Shown: positions 26,095 to 37,800 of the stretch, piece after piece
Layout: each line of letters opens with the position of its first letter
Numbering within the stretch: position 1 is the first letter of the stretch
Assembly: GCA_038380795.1 (NCBI GenBank)
Contig: CM076261.1
Span: forward strand, 94,262,418-94,326,417
From: Pyrocephalus nanus
Taxonomy: Eukaryota; Chordata; Aves; Passeriformes; Tyrannidae
Direction: 5' to 3'
DNA: 64,000 nt
Program-made: the position numbers and the translations under genes
The notes under the pieces: model-generated
The model's input: only the letters and a program-made list of their open reading frames with translations
Databases searched by the model: none
What the model was told of the DNA's origin: nothing

Positions 26095-27600
26095 TCTTGA
26101 TTTGCACTGGTGTCTTGAACTGGACTTTTGCTTTTCAGGATTTATATATCTTGTTTTCCTACCATTAGAACAAGAAGCCAGACAAAGTCATTTCCACTTC
26201 ATTTTTTTTTAAACCCCTCAATAAATTCAAGCATTATTATAGTTTATCTCTGTGACCTCCACTTGCTCTTGTACATCATCCATCTAATTATTCACGGCTC
26301 CTGCAGGACATTGCATTCCAGTATCTTCTATTTATAAGCCAAGATGTCTGAGAACAAAAGGGGACAGGGTTCTTCAGGATATGCCTTTTTGGCCTTGTTA
26401 CAATTTCTCTTCCTCGTTTCCAGGTGCTCTCTGCCCACAGCCTCTCCTTTATCCTCCCGAAATTTGTGTTCTATCCTTTAATTACAGCTTCCCATGACCC
26501 ACCTTGTGGCTGTTAAAAGGAAGATCTAAGGAGGCACTGAAGAAAATTTGTAGCTTAACAGAAACATTAAGAGATGTTTTACACCATCCAGTTTTTGGTT
26601 GAGAAAATTTATGGGAACCATAACTGGTGATGTGGTGGGTGATCAGAAAGTAAGAGGCGGGGGACAGGCTTCCAGTTCATCATCAAAAACATTATCTAAC
26701 TCACACTCTGTAAATAATATTAAATTATTTAGCAATATAGTTGTGTATCAGTGTTGTAAATTAAAAAGAAAGGGAAGGGATAAAATAAAGGACTGAATAT
26801 ACCCAGATACAGTCACCAAATGGGAATAATCCAATCAAATACAGGCAGTTATAAGTCTTGGCTGACCAAAGAGCATTTTTGTGTGACCAGCTCAGTGAAA
26901 ACACCTCTGCTGAAACGTGTGAATCCCTCTTGGTAGGAGAGGGGACCTGCTCACCTCCAGCACCTGCTCATCTTCACAGGGCTGGAGCTCTTCCTCTTGT
27001 TCTGTGAACGTCTCCTCCAAAAAGAGCAGTTCAAAAGCCTTTCAGAGACCTGCTCAGCCTCTCTTTCATTTCACAGGTGGAGTCAAATGTAGCACCAAAG
27101 CCTCAGTGCCTGGTTTCCCCAGTTAAGCAACTTAAGGCTATTTGTTAATTGTACTTTTCTCTTTATATTTTTCTGGTGTGGACTTTCTACCTTCTCTTCT
27201 TTTCACTGTTTCCCTGATTGATTTAAGAGCTGCTACTTTTCCCCCTTGCAGGGGGGGGAATCAAGTCACTTCTCAGCTTCATTTCTAAAAAACAAAACAG
27301 ACTGTGCTGCAAGGTTCACTGAGAAACACCTTTTCCTTTTTTTTTTTTTTTTCTTTAAATTGATTATGTCTTGTGTTTCCTTAGGATTTTTTTTATAGCT
27401 GTACCACAGTCCTTTAACATCATAAAGGCTGGAAATACTCCCTGGTGTCCTGCTGCATAACTCCTCAGTTACACAGAGTGACACCACAAAAATCATCTTC
27501 CTTCTCCAAGCTCACTAGTTAAATTTTCCTACACCCGGGAAAGCTGTTCCTGGGAAATCCTAGTGAGTTCATCAGGTCAACCCTTTGCAACCTGCAGCCC

Positions 27601-27657
27601 TGTTTAAAAACAAAACAAAACAAAAACAAAAACAACCAAAAAACCCAAAAAACCCCC
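27601..27657. repeat. A/C-rich low-complexity block
   Basis: Repeats of CAAAA and CAAAAA shade into CCCAAAAAACCC over about 55 bases. Confidence 0.88.
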
Positions 27658-28089
27658 TGTTTACATCACTTTCTCTTTTCAATAACTTTGTGCTTGGCTG
27701 TTCAGAAACGTTCTGCCAGGCAGGACTCAGCCTGTACACCACGTGCAGCTCCACCGGCCCCCTCAGCAACTTCCCTGCTCTTTGTGCCAGCCCTGAATTT
27801 TAGTTGGAAATATTTTCACAGCCACTTAGCCCTGACAAGTGAAACCACTTATGAGGACGAGGCCTGATGGCAAACACAGGGAAAACCCATTAGAAATGCT
27901 CAGTTTTGATTCCAGTTAACTTTGCAGAGCTGTCACAGTCCTTATCCTGCCTTTCAAACCCAGCAGATCGTGGAGGAAAACTCCTCTTAGGTGTGTCCCT
28001 GTGTACTGGGAGAAGAGGCAGAGGGATTTGGGAAATACAAATCATGCTTTTAGGTGACAGGGGAGTGTTAGTTCCTCATCAGAGTGACA

Positions 28090-28508
28090 TCTGGGGAAGG
28101 GTCTGGAGCAGCAGGAGCAGCTGAGGGAGCTGGGGGGGCTCAGCCTGGAGAAAAGGAGGCTCAGGGGGGACCTTCTCATCCCCTACACCTCCCTGGCAGG
28201 AGGTTGTAGCCAAGTGTGGGTCAGTCTCCTGTCCCAGGTAACAAGTGACAGGATGAGAGGAAATGGCCTCCAGCTGCAGGAGGGGAGGTTTGGATTGGAT
28301 ATTACAAACAATTTCTTTACCAGAAGGGTTGTCAAGCATTGGGAAAAGCTGCACAGGACAGTGGTGGACTCACCATCCCTGGAGAAATTCAAAAAACATG
28401 CAGATGTGGCACCTGGAGACATGGTTCAGTGCTGGGTTAATGGTTGCACTTGATGATCTCAAAGCTCTTTTCCTTGTCTAACCAGTTCTGTGATTCTCTA
28501 ATTCTGTC
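28090..28508 (+). mobile_element. CR1 LINE fragment (3' 420 bases)
   Basis: A plus-strand CR1 carries ggagcagctgagggagctgg, ctcagcctggagaaaaggag, taacaagtgacaggatgaga, ttggattggatattacaaac and a double tgtgattctctaattctg end. Broken pieces of the reverse transcriptase C-terminus remain in frame (for example QVTSDRMRGNGLQLQEGRFG). Confidence 0.93.
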
Positions 28509-29282
28509 ACTCTGCACCTGTACAATCCATAACAGGTTCCTGTTGTGGGATCTCACCACAAGGGTCAAACGCCCTCACAGCCCCTAAATGACTCTTCCCA
28601 GGCGTGTGATTGGCTGAACATCCTTCAGGAGTGTTCATTTCACAGAAATCATCTTCTGCCTCCACAGGAGTCAGGGATTTAACACCTTGCTAGTCCATCT
28701 CTACCTGCAGCAGGCAGTGAGGAGGCACATGTGGCACTTTGTCCCCTCCACAGACAGGGATCATTCCTGGGACTAATAAGTGGAAGTGTCTGCTGTTGGC
28801 AGCAACAGGACATGAGAAAACAACACATCTTGTTGTGCACAGCACACTGTTAAAAACTCTGTTATTATGGACTATCAGCCCAACCCACAAATGCACCTTA
28901 ATTAGAGGAATTTAGGAGCCTTAATTAATGTCACTCAAAACCTTAGATATTAAAAACCATTTGCAGAACAACAAGGGTGAGAATCCTTCATTTATTCTGT
29001 GTTTTTTGCTAAATGCTTCTGAGCTCAACCTCCTATTAGCTGAGAGCATCAATCCTTGCCAACTCTGCTCTGCTTCTTCACCGACCTCAGCCAAAATTGG
29101 AGTGATCTGCCAAAAAAACACCTTTGATGTCTATGTTCCCCTGGATTTTGCCAGGACAGGGGGAGGTTTTCCTTGTTCTTATTGAAATGGAATTGTTTTA
29201 AAAGCCGGGATGCTGTTGATGCAATCCTGCTTCTTTAGAAAGAAAATGCACAAAGACCTGCTCCTCAAGTTCAATAAAATGA

Positions 29283-29393
29283 GGAGGAAAACAACAAAAC
29301 AAATCCAAACCACAAACAAACAAAAAAACCTAACCAAACAAAACAAAAAACCAAACAAAAACAAACAATCAAACAAAAAAACCCCAAACACTA
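29283..29393. repeat. A/C-rich low-complexity block (AAAC)n
   Basis: AAAC, AAAAC and CCAAAC units alternate, on the plus strand, for about 110 bases. The 173-codon frame at 29210-29731 passes through it (NKQKNLTKQNKKPNKNKQ) and is an artefact. Confidence 0.9.
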
Positions 29394-30426
29394 AAAGAAA
29401 CCACTTTGTTTCTTTTCAAGCTCTGTGGCCCAAAGCCTTCTGTCCATCCGAGTGCTTCCATGACCACCCCTCCTCCAGTGTCTTCTCTTTTGCATCCTGC
29501 AGGGTGAGAGCTTTTATCAGCTGCATAATGGAGCTTAACTGTTCCTTCTGCTTATCCAGAGGAAAAGGCAGCCTACATCAGTCAGCTCTGGGAGAGGGAG
29601 GTTATCACAGAGCACTTACACTTGTGGGACCCAGCCATAGATCTCTAAATGTATTTCTAAATACTTCAGAAAATAAAATTATCCCTGAATTCTTTGTTAG
29701 CTTTTTGTTGCTGCAATTACTGCAGAACTAAAGGTGCTGCTAATGCTGGGGTAAGGTGTGATTCCACTTCTGATTGACTTCACATTTCTGCTCTGTCGTT
29801 TTATTTTTTTTCCCCCTAATGTTCTCCCTTATGCAAGACCTTGAGTATTTATTTTGACAGCTTACATTATTCAGCAAGCAATTAAACTTTCAAATGTATT
29901 GTGTTCTCATAGCTTAAAATAGCTTTGGCAACATCAGTAGGGTTTCTCAATCCCCCACACAATGAAGATAAAGAACATCTCTGTAGAATTTTATTTTTTT
30001 TTCAGGTTGCTTTTTTTAAGCAAATACAGTATTTTAGAGAGTCTTCATGTTTTGATGTCTTTACACAAACCAATCAAATATTGCCTGTGGAAATTCCCAA
30101 AAAGTTAAAAAGGCAACAGGTAAATAGAATGTGATAAAGGATAATGGAAGGAAACACATGGAGTGTGAGGAACAAACTAGACTGATCAACTCTGTAAGTC
30201 CTTCTTGGTCATGACCTGTCCCCTGAACTCTCCTATGTTAAAAGGCAGAATTAAACTAATTGTGTTGTGTGATGAAAGGAAACAATGTCAAAAGCATTTT
30301 CCTTTGCCAGCTCTGACTGCAGAAGGGTCAGAGAAGTCACTGGACAGTGATGTCTCCACCAGCCACAGAAGGTTGAAAGTGACTGCAAAACAGAGCCCTG
30401 AACCCCTTCTGGATTGTCCCCAGTCA

Positions 30427-30922
30427 GTCATGGAATGGTTTGGCTTGGAAGGGACTTCAAAAGATCATCTCATTCCAACCCCCTGCCACAGGCAGAGACA
30501 CCTTCCCCTATCCCAGATTGATCACAGCCCCGTCCAACCTGGCCTTGGACACTTCCAGGGATGGGGCATCCACAGCTTCTCTGGGCAACCTGTGCCAGGG
30601 CCTCCCCACCCTCACAGGGAACAATTTCTTCCTGATATCCAGTCTAACCCTTCCCTCTGTCAGTGTGAAGCCATTCCCTCTTATCCCGTCACTCCATTCC
30701 CTTTTCAAGACTTCTTCTCTACCTCCCTTGGAGCCCCTTTAGACCCTGGAAGGGGCTCTCAGGTCTCCCTGGAGCTTTCTCTTCTCCATGTGAACACCCC
30801 CAGCTCTTCCAGCCCGTCCCCAGAGCAGAGGAGCTCCAGCCCCTCGAGCATCTTTGTGGCCCTCCCTTGACTCGTTCCAACAGGTCCACATCTTCCTTGT
30901 CTTGAGGCCCCCAAGCCTCAAA
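30427..30922 (-). mobile_element. CR1 LINE fragment (3' 500 bases)
   Basis: The minus-strand CR1 starts catggaatggtttggcttgg and runs through the gggcagagacacct-like core, tccagggatggggcatccac, acaatttcttcctgatatcc and the ctttgtggccctcccttgac block. The 221-codon plus-strand frame over it is antisense to the element and is a shadow. Confidence 0.93.
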
Positions 30923-31410
30923 GCCTCTGAAGAAATCCATTCAAGAACACAACATAAGCTACCAAACCCCCCAAACCTTGCAGTTTCTCCACATTCTCAA
31001 ATACAACTCCAGTGCTGTTTTCCTTCTTTTACCTTTTCTCTAAACCTCCACGTTTTTTGCTGAATGAAAAACAAGCTTTTGTGTCATCTACTCTTCCTTT
31101 TGTGCTGGCAATCACCTCCCACGTCAGTCGGTGCCATCTCTGCTCAGGGCTGGGGCCGGGGGTGGGGATGCAAAGGGAGTGCTGATGGTCCTGACCTGCT
31201 AATCCGCAGGGAGAGCCTTTAGGCAGCGATTTGCTGCTCAATTCCAGGACAATGGTAAGGCGACTAATTTGCTTCTGCCCTCAGACGGTGCTTATGGAGA
31301 ACTGGGATGGCTTTTAGACATTCCTGCTGGCTTTGGAGTGGGATAGAAAGCACCGGGAAAAAGTGTTACACCAGAGGCTTTGGGTTTGTTTGCAGCTCCA
31401 GAGTGTTGGC

Positions 31411-31546
31411 AAGAGAGAAGGAAAGGGAAAAGGGAAGGGGAAAGGAGAAAGGGGAAAGGGAAGGCAAAGGGAAGGGGGAGGAAGGGAAAAGGGAAAGAAG
31501 GGGGAAAGGAGGAAAAAGGCGGGAAAGGGGAAGGGGAAGGGGAAAG
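31411..31546. repeat. Purine-rich leader of the pentamer array
   Basis: This is an almost pure G/A tract of GGGAAA, GGGGAA and GAAAGG variants with only two C interruptions (near 31467 and 31520). The spacing is not strictly five bases, unlike the array to its right, so it may be the older, degenerate edge of the same expansion. Confidence 0.9.
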
Positions 31547-32906
31547 GGGAAGGTTTGGGAAGGGAAGGTTTGGGAAGGGAAGGTTTGGGAAGGGAAGGTT
31601 TGGGAAGGGAAGGCTTGGGAAGGGAAGGTTTGGGAAGGGAAGGCTTGGGAAGGGAAGGTTTGGGAAGGGAAGGCTTGGGAAGGTTTGGGAAGGGAAGGTT
31701 TGGGAAGGTTTGGGAAGGGAAGGTTTGGGAAGGTTTGGGAAGGTTTGGGAAGGGAAGGTTTGGGAAGGTTTGGGAAGGGAAGGCTTGGGAAGGTTTGGGA
31801 AGGGAAGGTTTGGGAAGGTTTGGGAAGGGAAGGTTTGGGAAGGTTTGGGAAGGTTTGGGAAGGGAAGGTTTGGGAAGGTTTGGGAAGGGAAGGTTTGGGA
31901 AGGGAAGGTTTGGGAAGGTTTGGGAAGGGAAGGTTTGGGAAGGTTTGGGAAGGGAAGGTTTGGGAAGGTTTGGGAAGGTTTGGGAAGGGAAGGTTTGGGA
32001 AGGTTTGGGAAGGGAAGGCTTGGGAAGGTTTGGGAAGGGAAGGTTTGGGAAGGTTTGGGAAGGGAAGGTTTGGGAAGGTTTGGGAAGGTTTGGGAAGGGA
32101 AGGTTTGGGAAGGTTTGGGAAGGGAAGGTTTGGGAAGGGAAGGTTTGGGAAGGTTTGGGAAGGGAAGGTTTGGGAAGGTTTGGGAAGGGAAGGTTTGGGA
32201 AGGGAAGGTTTGGGAAGGGAAGGGAAGGGAAGGCTTGGGAAGGGAAGGGAAGGGAAGGCTTGGGAAGGGAAGGGAAGGTTTGGGAAGGGAAGGGAAGGGA
32301 AGGTTTGGGAAGGGAAGGGAAGGGAAGGTTTGGGAAGGGAAGGGAAGGGAAGGTAAGGGAAGGGAAGGCTTGGGAAGGTTTGGGAAGGGAAGGGAAGGGA
32401 AGGTTTGGGAAGGGAAGGCTTGGGAAGGTTTGGGAAGGGAAGGTTTGGGAAGGTTTGGGAAGGGAAGGTTTGGGAAGGTTTGGGAAGGTTTGGGAAGGGA
32501 AGGTTTGGGAAGGTTTGGGAAGGGAAGGTTTGGGAAGGGAAGGTTTGGGAAGGTTTGGGAAGGGAAGGTTTGGGAAGGTTTGGGAAGGGAAGGTTTGGGA
32601 AGGGAAGGTTTGGGAAGGGAAGGGAAGGTTTGGGAAGGGAAGGGAAGGTTTGGGAAGGGAAGGGAAGGGAAGGTTTGGGAAGGGAAAGGAAGGGAAGGGA
32701 AGGTTTGGGAAGGGAAGGGAAGGTTTGGGAAGGGAAGGTTTGGGAAGGGAAGGGAAGGTTTGGGAAGGGAAGGGAAGGTTTGGGAAGGTTTGGGAAGGGA
32801 AGGGAAGGGAAGGGAAGGGAAGGGAAGGTTTGGGAAGGGAAGGGAAGGGAAGGGAAGGGAAGGGAAGGGAAGGGAAGGGAAGGGAAAGGAAGGGAAGGGA
32901 AGGGAA
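31547..32906. repeat. 1360-bp pentamer array, GGGAA with GGTTT and GGCTT variants
   Basis: The block is exactly 272 units of 5 bases, in one unbroken 5-base phase. Most units are GGGAA; GGTTT is the main variant, GGCTT occurs at nine places (31612, 31642, 31672, 31782, 32017, 32232, 32257, 32367, 32417), and AGGAA and GGTAA are rare. The variants are ordered: an AAB (15-bp) pattern at the left, mixed AB and AAB in the middle, and long GGGAA runs at the right. No combination of these units contains a stop codon on either strand, so all frames stay open for more than 500 codons. It lies within the 45.7 kb TSNARE1 intron and is not a gene. Confidence 0.97.
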
Positions 32907-33385
32907 GAGCTGCATGAGACGCATATGATGCCATCCTATAGTTATTATTATTTCTTACACCGTTTAACATCCCAGTGCTCTTGGACTGAAGGACTCAGTG
33001 AACCTGGGAGTTCACTGCAACCAGTCATTAGAGTTGTCACCACTCCCTGTAAACACACCTTGGCTGTCTCTGCTCAACACAACAACAATCAGCTGCTATT
33101 TTTCCCTCTGACATTTAACATGACACAATCTCCTTTTCTCCCTTTGGTAATCCATGCTCCCCAGTAATTTATTGTCCTCCTCCTCCTCTTGGCTTCAACC
33201 ACCCGTGCCCAGAGAAGAGAGGGATACAATACTTCAGTTGACAGCCTTACAATCTAAAACCTGCCTTAGATTTTCCATCCTTCAAGTTACATTTTCAAAT
33301 TAAGGGATGTATTTGCAGCCTGAGGATGATGTTTCCCAGCAGGAAGCCTGAGAGTTTCCCAGCAGGATATCCTGAAGTCCCAGAA

Positions 33386-33451
33386 CCTAACCTGGAGTCA
33401 CAGCAGTCCTAACCCAGAATCACAACAGTCCTAACCTGGAATCTCAGCAGT
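33386..33451. repeat. Three 22-bp tandem units
   Basis: Three units begin cctaacc and end cagt (33386-33407, 33408-33429, 33430-33451), with the varying middle ggagtcacag, agaatcacaa and ggaatctcag. A related ccagcagga pair lies just upstream at about 33337-33367. Confidence 0.93.
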
Positions 33452-34804
33452 CCAACCACCTGCAGAGAAAGGAGGGGTTTATTCTTGACCCTGGGTAATC
33501 TCCCTCCTCTCCCAAGGTAACAAATAGTAAATTGCTGTGGTTGTGCTGGTCTGGGAACATATGGAAGACACTTTAAGACAAAGGTAACCTTTTTTATCAA
33601 AACAAGTGGTAGAGCTGGAATAAGCTTTAGGCCTACAAGACAGTTCCTGTACATCTAAAGAAAACTTATCTATTTTTACAGCTCTAACACTAGGTCTAAT
33701 AAAAGATGCCAACTCTTAACACCCAGTCTGAGCTAGACCAGGTCTTGCTGAACAGCACAGTAATGAAACACCCATTTTACAAGGCAAAGCCTAAGCTTGG
33801 TCTGCTGACACAGTCCTCCTCCTCCTCACTTCATGCCTCCATACATTAAGTACTGCTTTTCTGACTTGCTTTGTAAATCCAGCACTAAGGCTGCTCACAC
33901 AAACAGCACCACAACTGTTCTTTTCCTTCCCATTAACACAAGAAAATTTATTGTAAAAGGAAAAGCCACCTCTGATTTGAGGCTCAGCAGTGGAAAATCA
34001 TCTGAAAAAAAACAGCAGGTCCCCCTCATTGCCCTGTCCCCTGTTCAGTCTGTGTAGGAGGTGCTGAGGTGAGGAGATGGATGTCAACACAACTTAGCTG
34101 TGCATGAAAGGGAGGAAGGGGCACAGTGAGCTGAAGACCTCAAATTTGGTCCCTGAAAGGCAGCCAAGGTCACAAAGCCTTGGCATTTTGGATGAGCCAC
34201 GAAGTTTGTGTCCACCCAGGCTGGCATGTCACAACCTTGGAGGAAGTGGAAGATGGTGAGAGATGTATTAAATGAGCATGGAAATGTCTGGTTGCTCGGG
34301 CAGGAAAGGTCGGCTGCTTTAGCCCTGCTGATTTTTCTTTGCTGTGTTCACCACTCTGAACACATCAAATCCTCAGCACAAACAAGCTTTACTCCCCCAA
34401 GAGCTGCTTTCAGCCCACAGGGCTCATTTCAGGTGAAACCCAACACTCAGGGCTTGGCAGAGCGTTTGAGATGAGCCCAGACCTCCCAGGGCTGCACCAC
34501 TGGGGAAATAACACCTGAGGTTACAAGTCAAATACAAAGATTTGACAGGCTTCAATTTTTTTTTCCCTTTTGTGTATTTTGTGTAAGACAAAGCGATGGT
34601 TTGGCTGCGAGTGGCACAACGAGGGTCTTCATTGATGGGCTCTGGTGAAGGCTCCTCTGGGAAGAGGGGTAGGGTTGTGGTTTCCAGCCCTAATCCCTGG
34701 TGGTCCAGCTGGGATTGTGCAAGGAAATGGTCTTGTGTTTTCCACCGGTCTCTTCTCTTGAAAATAACACCAGGAAAAAAAAAATTAAAGGTTAGTCTTG
34801 ATGG

Positions 34805-34876
34805 TCTAAAGGTTGGACTCAATGATCTTTTCTAGGTCTTTTCCAAACTAAATGATTCTGTGACTCTCTGATTCTC
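34805..34876 (+). mobile_element. CR1 LINE 3' tail
   Basis: The sequence ggttggactcaatgatcttt, taggtcttttccaaac and aaatgattctgtgactctct is a plus-strand CR1 end of about 70 bases. Confidence 0.85.
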
Positions 34877-37800
34877 ATGGCTGGAGCTGGCTGGTAGCAA
34901 TCTGTGATTTCATAAGAGACATTCCTTCACGGAAAAACCCACAGTGCAACCCTAATTGGGTTGCAGAAGTGTCCTTTTTCCCTCCTCTTCAGAGATCAGC
35001 ACCATCCTATTTGTCTCCTGTGAATACACACAGGGCTCTCAGTCTGGCACTGCATTAACTCACACTGTGCTTTGAAGTAGCCCCTGGGAAAAAAAAAAAA
35101 AAAAGCAAAAGCCTTTTCCTCCCATATCCCTCAAAAACTGGATTTTGGAGGGCACTCTCCACAAACCCTTTTGTATCCTAAAGTGATTGATCCCCACCCA
35201 GACTGTCCCCACACAAGTAATGAGCCACGAGCTCATTAGCCCAGCACTTGTGACAGAGAAAGTTCAATTAACAAATTACATTTTTATACAAAATTTAGGA
35301 TTCAGTGTGTGCAGATGATTATACAGAGTTTGAATGCCACCCTGCCAGACAGAGAAAGACAAAATGTTTTAACTCTCATTAGCTCAATAATTTCCTAATA
35401 GTTTAGTTCAGTGCCAGGACAATCCAAAGTGTCAGGGCAGGACACTGAAAGATCCTTTGAGGTAAATCAAGAACTGGAATGGGAAAAAGCACCAAAAAAT
35501 GAAGGAAATTCCAGGAGACTCCCAGAAGGTAAAAAGAAAACCTTCCAAAAACCTCTCCAAACAAGCATCAGCTGGTGGTGACAGCAGAGAGGCCACAAAC
35601 AGCCTCTACTTTTCCTTCTCTGGGAAGATTTTTTGGGAGAAGCAAAGGAGTTAGATGGTGCTTTAAAACAGGGGAATGAGAAGCTGTGCAACAGACAGAG
35701 CAGATAGAGCAGTCTCTGATTGAAAATCCTACTATTTCTGAAAGAAAGGCTAAAAAACAGAGTGGGAAGGGGAGACAAAACACACAAAACACAACAAACC
35801 TGAATCCACAACAAGAGGGTGAGGATAAACCAGATTAAATCTGTGCTACTGAGAGCTGCACACGATCAGTATAATCCTTTGGGCAAGAAAAATCTTATAC
35901 TGAGGTGGCCTCATCAAATTCTGTGTGACAGAGTTTCTCTGCAACACAGTTGTCCATGTGTTTGGGCAACAGAAATGAGACCTTGGAAAATACCAGTATT
36001 TTTTCTTTATCTTAGGAATATGGAATAATTTAGGTTGGATGGGACATTTGGTCAGGCTCAATGGGGCTGGTTGCTAAACTACAAGCAGTTATTGAATGTC
36101 CTGGTGCAGCACATCCATGAAGACCTGGGTTTCATGCAGGAAAAATCAGCACAGAGCATCCACCTCCTGCTCTCCTCTCCCTCCCCACTTCCTTCTCTCC
36201 CTGCCTTCAAAACTCCTTGTAGTCACATAGTTTCAATGACCTAAATAGAACACAGATAAGTCAAGATTGAGCTCAGCTTTATAACCACAAGTGGACACCA
36301 AGGTTTGCATCTCATCTGTCCACCATCAGTGTACCAGACTGAGGCCATCTCTTGAACCAGCTGATACAGAGGAAAGAGGGGAACAGGCAGCCTGAAGGGA
36401 ACCTTTGTACTGAAAACTGACAGAATATTTTATGTTTCCCTCTGATATTATTTTTTAGAGGGAGTAAATCGAAATTTATCAGGCACGAAAAAAATAGTGA
36501 GCACTGCCTACATCCCAAATTAAAAAAGAAACATAAATTCAGAATTAATTAAACTATATAACTTAACACTTGTTCTCTATTTGTATAGAGAAATCCTACT
36601 TTTTGTTCTAGGACACACACACGTGCCAATGTTATCTGCACCCACCAGAAGAAGAAGAGCTTTTGGCAATAAAAAAAGCTATGGAAGATTTTTTGTTCCT
36701 TGTGCTATGTATTGAAGCACTGAATATTATTTATTGCTTGCCCTCAAATTTTGTGAATAACCCTGGAAAAGAGGGGCTACACTCCAAATGTGTCAACAGG
36801 ATTTTATGCCTTTTTAGAACTATAACGCTTGGTCCTCACAAGCCATTTCTAATTAGGGGCACACTGGTCACTCAGAGTCATTCATTCCCTGTTTCAAAAT
36901 TGTTTCCCAAATCTGGAATTGTTATATTGACCTTAACCCTTATAACACAAACTCAAGACTGGTTTCAATCCTGTTTTCTGGGATAACCTGGGTTATTGTC
37001 ATTTGCCCACTTCCTACAAATCAACAAATCACATTTTTTTCACTAGCCACACCAAAATTCGTTGTTTCTTCTTGCCAGTCTGACCAGAAAAGCAGTCACT
37101 AGATTTGATTTTAATGTTATTTAGTAAAAAGCCACGGGTTTTGGCCTGACCTGACAGTGCAGGGTCTCGAGGACTTGACTGAGCCTGTCTTGACCTGAGC
37201 TCATCTGACCTTATTTTAGCTGCAATTACAATTGTCTGGACATTTGCTACTGCCCAGATTTGTTCTAGTTTTGTGTCAGTTTACAGCAATAACAAGTAGC
37301 TATTCTGTCTAAGACCCAGATTAAAATGAGGTACAGATGAGCGTAATCACATCTGAGAGTACCAGACATCTTAGTCGGTAAACACAAGTCATCGTGGCTC
37401 ATCAGTGGTCATGACAGAAGTGCTACCCCTGTGATAAAACCAACTTCAGAGAGGCAAAAGGGAACAGAAAACCTGAATAACTGGGAACCAACAAAACAAA
37501 AGTACCAGCAATAACAATTTTCACTGTATTATTAATGAACCTTTCTGTAGTAATTAGATAACTCGGACAATCAGACTGTGAAAACATTCAGTGGAATAAC
37601 AACAAAACCACGGTTTCACATAAATAATGCGCTCTCTTTTGCTCCCCAGAATGATTTGGGGAATAATAAAAAGAAGATCCCTGTAGTATTGCAAGGTTGG
37701 GGTGCCTGGAAGATGCCAGGGACACATTCCCATGCAAATTGATGAGCTCAGTGTATTTTGTTGTATCCCTCAGTCCCCAGACACCGCTCCAGTGCTGACC

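Noticed and set aside
29210..29731. Plus-strand frame of 173 codons
   Set aside because: It is carried across an (AAAC)n low-complexity block and shows no family resemblance.
30205..30870. Plus-strand frame of 221 codons
   Set aside because: Its right two thirds run antisense through a minus-strand CR1 fragment; there is no recognisable domain and no splice structure.
31307..33167. Several overlapping open frames of 349-595 codons on both strands (repeating GREGLGRFGK on plus; LPFPSLPKPS on minus)
   Set aside because: All come from the GGGAA/GGTTT pentamer array, which cannot form a stop codon in any frame. Frames open at once in all readings and with no domain are not evidence for a protein.
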